A DNA stretch of 64,000 bases, taken from positions 1 to 64,000 of the forward strand of contig JAZRTI010000020.1 in assembly GCA_045651955.1 (NCBI GenBank), read 5' to 3'. Made by a program: the position numbers and the translations under genes. The DNA is from SIG402 sp045651955. Lineage in GTDB: Bacteria > Bacillota > Clostridia > Christensenellales > Borkfalkiaceae. Numbering within the stretch: position 1 is the first letter of the stretch; the number at the start of each line of letters is the position of its first letter. Under the pieces are notes generated by a model. It did no database searches, had not been told where the DNA came from, and was given only the letters and a program-made list of their open reading frames with translations. Below are positions 60,283 through 64,000 of this stretch, in pieces.

Positions 60283-62346
60283 ATGGGAAAAATCAATTTA
60301 CTGACTTCTGAAGTTTATAATAGAATTTCTGCCGGAGAAGTGGTGGAGCGCCCCTATTCGGTTGTAAAAGAACTTTTGGAAAATGCCATTGATGCCCGAG
60401 CAACCACCGTTACGGTAGAAGTGGAAAACGGTGGAACTTCCATGATTCGCGTTACGGATGATGGGGAGGGGATGGATGCTGTTGATCTTTCACGCGCGTT
60501 TTTGCCGCACGCAACCAGTAAAATAAAAAAAGCCGAAGATTTGAACGTGATTCAAACTTTGGGTTTCCGTGGTGAAGCGTTGCCCAGTATTGGCTCTGTT
60601 GCAAAAGTAACTATTCTTTCTGCCAAATTGAATGCCGAAAGTGGGAATAAAGTTACTTGTTTTGGTGGAGAGATTTCAGAGGTAATTCCGGCATCTTCCC
60701 CCATGGGAACAACGGTAACGTTGGAGGATTTGTTTTATAATACGCCTGCCCGTGCAAAATTCTTAAAAAGTCCCAAAGGGGAGGAATCGGACATTTCCAA
60801 CATGGTTTCACGCCTAATTTTGGCGCATCCTTCCGTTGCGTTTACGTATATTGCGGATGGAAAAACCGTATATCGTTCGTTTGGTGGAAATCCCGAGGAG
60901 GCTTTAATTTCCGTTTACGGAACAGATGCTGTGGAAAATTCCTACTATATAGACACCGTAAAAAACGGTATGCATATTTACGGATATTTGGGAAAGCATT
61001 TTTATACAAAATCAAACCGTACGTATCAAACCGTTGTGTTGAACGGAAGATATGTGGTTAATCAAACGGTTGCTTCTGCGGTACATAATGCCTATCAAAA
61101 TTACTTAATGAAACGCAATTATCCGTTTTATTGCTTATATATTGATTTGCCCGGCGAGTTTGTGGACGTAAACGTGCACCCAAACAAGGCGGACGTTCGT
61201 TTTGCAAGTAATCAGGTGGTTTACGGAACACTGTTTTCGGTTGTTTCCGCTGTTTTGGATGGAACAACTGCGGCGATTGATATTGTTAAAAATTATCCGA
61301 AAGCGGAAGGGGAAAATTCTTCCGTTTCCATGGATTTAACCGAAGATTTAACAAAAAAACACCCCCAAAACGTCCTTACCTTTGTTTCTGAAAAAACAGA
61401 AATTGCAGCGCAGGAAGAAATAAGGGTGCAAAAACCGCAGGTTGCTGCAGATTTTCAAAGGGAAGAGCAAGCGGAGGATTCTTATTCTTTTGCAAAAGTT
61501 TCAGATAGTGCTTCGTCTTCTCATGCTACGCTTTTAGATGCGGCAACCGGCTTGTTAATCCCGCCGAAGGGTTTATCCGAAGCGGAACAAAATGCTATTT
61601 TTGAAGAGAATCAGCGCTGGTTGCGTCAATTTGATGCAAAATCGCAAGAAAAAACGGAAATACGGGATGATTTGAAATCAAAAGAACAGGGGATTCCCGA
61701 AAAAGATATTGTTTCCGAACCTTTGGCAAGCAGTGCAGATGGGCAGGCATTGCCCACTGCGGCGTCGCTCTTTTCTCATGCAAATTATATCGGTCAGGCG
61801 TTCAAAACATATTTAATTTTTGAAATAGAAAATGTTTTATATTTTGTTGATCAGCACGCGGCGCACGAACGTATGATTTATGACAAACTTTTAATACAAA
61901 TGCAGGAAAGTGCAGTAATTTCGCAGCCCATGCTAATCCCGTACCATTTATCCGTAAATCCGCAAGAAGATTTATTTATTAAAAATAATTTAGAAGTGTT
62001 TTTAGGTATGGGTATTGAAATTCAAGAATTTGGAATGCGAACCTATCGCGTTTCTTCGGTTCCTGCGGAACTGGTTTCTATGGATTTGGAGAAATTCTTT
62101 GCACAAGCATTAAAGCATGCCGATTCCATAGGTTCGCTTTCTTCCATAGAGTTAAAAAAGGAAAAACTGATGCAAACCGCTTGTAAATCGGCAATCAAGG
62201 CAGGTTTTTCTGTTTCTGAAAAGGAAATTGACTATATTGGGGAAAAGCTAAGCCAAAATCCGGGTTTAACCTGCCCACATGGGCGCCCCGTTGCCGTTAA
62301 GGTTTCTAAAACCGAACTGGAAAAATGGTTCAAACGCATTGTTTAA
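60283..62346 (+). CDS. mutL: DNA mismatch repair protein MutL
   Basis: A 687-residue protein. The GHKL ATPase has ENAIDARAT, TDDGEGM and TLGFRGEALPSIGS. A variable acidic linker (~335-500) leads to the C-terminal endonuclease domain with DQHAAHE (Asp523-Glu529), where the last acid of DQHAx2Ex4E is Asp534. ACKSAIKAG and CPHGRP also belong to the nicking site. This is the endonuclease-type MutL of bacteria without MutH. Confidence 0.96.
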   Translation: MGKINLLTSEVYNRISAGEVVERPYSVVKELLENAIDARATTVTVEVENGGTSMIRVTDDGEGMDAVDLSRAFLPHATSKIKKAEDLNVIQTLGFRGEALPSIGSVAKVTILSAKLNAESGNKVTCFGGEISEVIPASSPMGTTVTLEDLFYNTPARAKFLKSPKGEESDISNMVSRLILAHPSVAFTYIADGKTVYRSFGGNPEEALISVYGTDAVENSYYIDTVKNGMHIYGYLGKHFYTKSNRTYQTVVLNGRYVVNQTVASAVHNAYQNYLMKRNYPFYCLYIDLPGEFVDVNVHPNKADVRFASNQVVYGTLFSVVSAVLDGTTAAIDIVKNYPKAEGENSSVSMDLTEDLTKKHPQNVLTFVSEKTEIAAQEEIRVQKPQVAADFQREEQAEDSYSFAKVSDSASSSHATLLDAATGLLIPPKGLSEAEQNAIFEENQRWLRQFDAKSQEKTEIRDDLKSKEQGIPEKDIVSEPLASSADGQALPTAASLFSHANYIGQAFKTYLIFEIENVLYFVDQHAAHERMIYDKLLIQMQESAVISQPMLIPYHLSVNPQEDLFIKNNLEVFLGMGIEIQEFGMRTYRVSSVPAELVSMDLEKFFAQALKHADSIGSLSSIELKKEKLMQTACKSAIKAGFSVSEKEIDYIGEKLSQNPGLTCPHGRPVAVKVSKTELEKWFKRIV

Positions 62347-62376
62347 GATAAACTTTTTGATTTTTTAGGGGATTTT

Positions 62377-63330
62377 ATGTGTAATAAACCGCAAATTATC
62401 ATTGTTTGCGGCCCGACGGCGTCCGGAAAAAGTGCGCTGGCGGTTGCCGTTGCAAAGAGGGTAAACGGGGAAGTTGTTTCTGCGGATTCCATGCAAATTT
62501 ACCGTGAACTTTCGGTGGGAACGGCAAAACCTACCGAAAAAGAGATGGATGGGATTCCGCACCATATGATAGATTGCGTTTCTCCAAGCACTCCCTTTTC
62601 AGTTTCGGATTACGAAAAAATGGCAATCCCTATTATAAACGACATCATTGCTCGCGGCAAAACTCCGGTTATTTGCGGCGGAACAGGTTTTTACATTAAT
62701 GCAATTCTGTATTCGTTCAGTTACGGAAATCATGGCGGGGATGAAAAAACGCTTGCTGTTAGAAAAAAGTATATGGATTTACTACCGAAGATTGGGGAAT
62801 CCGGCATTTTTGAAAAATTAAAGGAAGTAGATCCTGTTTCGGCGGAAAAGTTGCATCAAAACGACGTTAAGCGCGTAGTTCGTGCCTTGGAAATATATGA
62901 AACAACGGGAAAAAGAAAATCCGACATTGTTGACGATATGCAGCCGCGCTTTTCGTATATAGCGGTTATGCCCACGTGGGAGCGTTCGCTTTTATATCAA
63001 CGCATCAACGAGCGGGTGATTGCAATGCTAAATAACGGTTGGGTAGAAGAAGTGGTGCAGTTGCAGCAATTAGGCTTGACAAATGAAATGCAGTCTATGC
63101 AGGCCATTGGTTATCGCGAAATTGTCAGCGATTTGATAAATTTTGGCAAATTGAACACTACTACGCCAGACATAATAGCGCAAAATACGCGCAATTATGC
63201 AAAGCGACAAATCACTTTCTTCAAAAGATTGCCCAATTTACACTATTTGGACGCAAATCTTTCCGTTCAGGAAATGACGGATGCTGTGATTCAATTGCAA
63301 CAAGAAAAGAACCGGTATCGTAAAGTATAA
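62377..63330 (+). CDS. miaA: tRNA dimethylallyltransferase
   Basis: A 317-residue enzyme prenylating A37 of UNN-reading tRNAs. P-loop GPTASGKSALAV at ~9-20, VSADSMQIYR, GGTGFYINAIL and NDVKRVVRALE motifs. Together with miaB in this run it makes ms2i6A. Followed by a terminator hairpin that overlaps the hfq ribosome site. Confidence 0.96.
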   Translation: MCNKPQIIIVCGPTASGKSALAVAVAKRVNGEVVSADSMQIYRELSVGTAKPTEKEMDGIPHHMIDCVSPSTPFSVSDYEKMAIPIINDIIARGKTPVICGGTGFYINAILYSFSYGNHGGDEKTLAVRKKYMDLLPKIGESGIFEKLKEVDPVSAEKLHQNDVKRVVRALEIYETTGKRKSDIVDDMQPRFSYIAVMPTWERSLLYQRINERVIAMLNNGWVEEVVQLQQLGLTNEMQSMQAIGYREIVSDLINFGKLNTTTPDIIAQNTRNYAKRQITFFKRLPNLHYLDANLSVQEMTDAVIQLQQEKNRYRKV

Positions 63331-63352
63331 TTTCTTTTTTATAGGGAAAAAT

Positions 63353-63381
63353 CCTCCACAAGTTACAGTGGAGGTTTTTTT
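63353..63381 (+). terminator. Terminator hairpin containing the hfq ribosome binding site
   Basis: CCTCCAC (63,353-63,359), 8-base loop, GTGGAGG (63,368-63,374), then seven T's to 63,381. The hfq GTG begins at 63,382, and its Shine-Dalgarno GGAGG (63,370-63,374) is the 3' arm. Confidence 0.85.
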
Positions 63382-63609
63382 GTGAAAAACAACTTTGTTT
63401 TACAGGATATCGTACTAAATCAAATACGCAGAGACCGCCTTACGGCAAAATTTTTTACAACAGATGGGTCAGTGTTCTCGGGAAAACTACACGGTTTTGA
63501 CCATGAAACGGTAATTGTGGATCTGTTAGATGGGAATCAGGTAATGCTTTATAAGAAAAATCTACTTTCTGTTTTGCCGCCAAAACCTGTTTTAACAGAT
63601 TTTTCCTAA
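63382..63609 (+). CDS. hfq: RNA chaperone Hfq
   Basis: A 75-residue Sm-like protein. Sm1 contains LQDIVLNQIRRDRLTAKFFTTDG and LHGFDHETVIV; Sm2 is the VMLYKKNLLSVLP segment, replacing the more usual YKHAIS. The miaA-hfq order is canonical. The start is GTG with GGAGG seven bases upstream, inside a terminator-like hairpin. The C-terminal tail is short. Confidence 0.9.
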   Translation: MKNNFVLQDIVLNQIRRDRLTAKFFTTDGSVFSGKLHGFDHETVIVDLLDGNQVMLYKKNLLSVLPPKPVLTDFS

Positions 63610-63615
63610 AAAACA

Positions 63616-63646
63616 AGCCGTGGCAACATTTGCCACGGCTGAAAAT
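63616..63646. terminator. Bidirectional terminator between hfq and lexA
   Basis: AGCCGTGGCAA (63,616-63,626), CAT loop, TTGCCACGGCT (63,630-63,640). The minus strand continues into TTGTTTTTT, the better T-tract, so it mainly serves lexA. Confidence 0.88.
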
Positions 63647-63655
63647 TTTAATTTT

Positions 63656-64000
63656 TTAGGATAAATTACGATATAAGCCAACTACTTTACCCAAAATTTG
63701 AACGTTTCGTACCATTATATCGCTGTAATCTTTGTTTTCCGGGTGCAAAATCACATAATCGCTTTTCTTGTAAAAGCGCTTTACGGTTGCACTGTCATCC
63801 AGCAAAGCTACTACAATATCGCCGTCATTTGCGGTTTCCTGTTTCTTGCAAATCAGTTTATCACCGCTGAAAATTCCGGCATCTACCATACTTTCGCCGC
63901 GCGCACGCAACAAAAATACGTTTTCCCCACTTTTGAATTGGGGGGGCAGGGGATAATATTCTTCAATATTTTCTTGCGCAAACATGGGGGAACCACAGGC
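63656..64000 (-). CDS. lexA: LexA repressor, C-terminal part (cut by window edge)
   Basis: The last 114 codons of a LexA/S24 peptidase are present. The window begins at ACGSPMFAQENIEEYYPLP, so the scissile bond is Cys-Gly instead of Ala-Gly. The catalytic Ser lies in RARGESMVDAGI and the Lys in SATVKRFY. The end (VQILGKVVGLYR) is typical. The N-terminal DNA-binding domain lies outside the window. A phage-type repressor of the same family cannot be ruled out, but position and length fit LexA. Confidence 0.88.
   Translation of the reverse strand, partial: ACGSPMFAQENIEEYYPLPPQFKSGENVFLLRARGESMVDAGIFSGDKLICKKQETANDGDIVVALLDDSATVKRFYKKSDYVILHPENKDYSDIMVRNVQILGKVVGLYRNLS

Overview
The window reads as chromosomal DNA of a low-to-moderate GC Gram-positive bacterium of the class Clostridia (Bacillota), probably an uncultured gut-type lineage; no sequence search was possible, so placement rests on gene content. 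Pointers are whiA, cdaA (c-di-AMP), fakA/fakB-type fatty acid kinase genes, an M-box riboswitch upstream of mgtE, the rpmE-DUF1385-prmC-prfA order, DUF5685, DUF1292 and DUF1015 genes, strong AGGAGG ribosome sites and textbook sigma-A promoters (TTGNNN-17-TATAAT, often with GG just before the -10). No rRNA, tRNA or CRISPR array was seen.

Layout. 1-20,072 is housekeeping: a cut-off dehydrogenase, rpmE, a DUF1385-PrmC fusion with prfA (translation termination), an aspartate-type aminotransferase with an isopropylmalate/Re-citrate-synthase-like enzyme, a small P-loop protein, thrC, trpS, a DUF5685/J-domain/membrane-protein trio, an ArsR regulator, uvrC, a HAD phosphatase, murB-PHP-whiA, pfkA and an RlmD-type rRNA methyltransferase. 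20,073-21,760 is a small decayed island inserted at the 3' end of that methyltransferase gene. It has a palindromic repeat, the C-terminal third of a cytosine methyltransferase, an intact TIR-domain gene and, at the far end, a second copy of the methyltransferase C-terminal codons.

21,893-35,656 is the most interesting part: one promoter, then 13 tightly coupled genes that look like an undescribed lipid activation/remodelling operon. They encode a fatty acyl-AMP ligase with its own carrier domain, two PlsC acyltransferases, a second AMP ligase, a free acyl carrier protein, a fusion of an LRAT thiol-acyltransferase domain to a phosphopantetheinyl transferase, three membrane-anchored alpha/beta hydrolases (one with Cys in place of the nucleophile Ser), FakB- and FakA-like proteins, an MFS_2-type transporter and a zinc-ribbon membrane protein. 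Activation (ligases, FakAB), carrying (ACPs, primed by the PPTase), transfer (PlsC, LRAT), hydrolysis and transport are thus encoded together.

35,764-41,957 carries DUF1292 and csaA, then the arginine operon argC-J-B-D-F behind an AT-rich operator-like region. 41,993-44,324 is a large transglutaminase-like lipoprotein. 44,342-46,970 is a decayed mobile-element remnant on the minus strand followed by AT-rich gene-free DNA with short repeats. 46,997-52,157 holds a ComEA-like protein, holA, cdaA with a 37-codon CdaR-like stub, a DUF1015 gene and aspartate kinase. 52,163-53,969 is mgtE on the minus strand under an M-box riboswitch plus a putative leader peptide and second terminator. 54,014-64,000 contains a class A penicillin-binding protein (minus), miaB-mutS-mutL-miaA-hfq (plus) and a cut-off lexA (minus).
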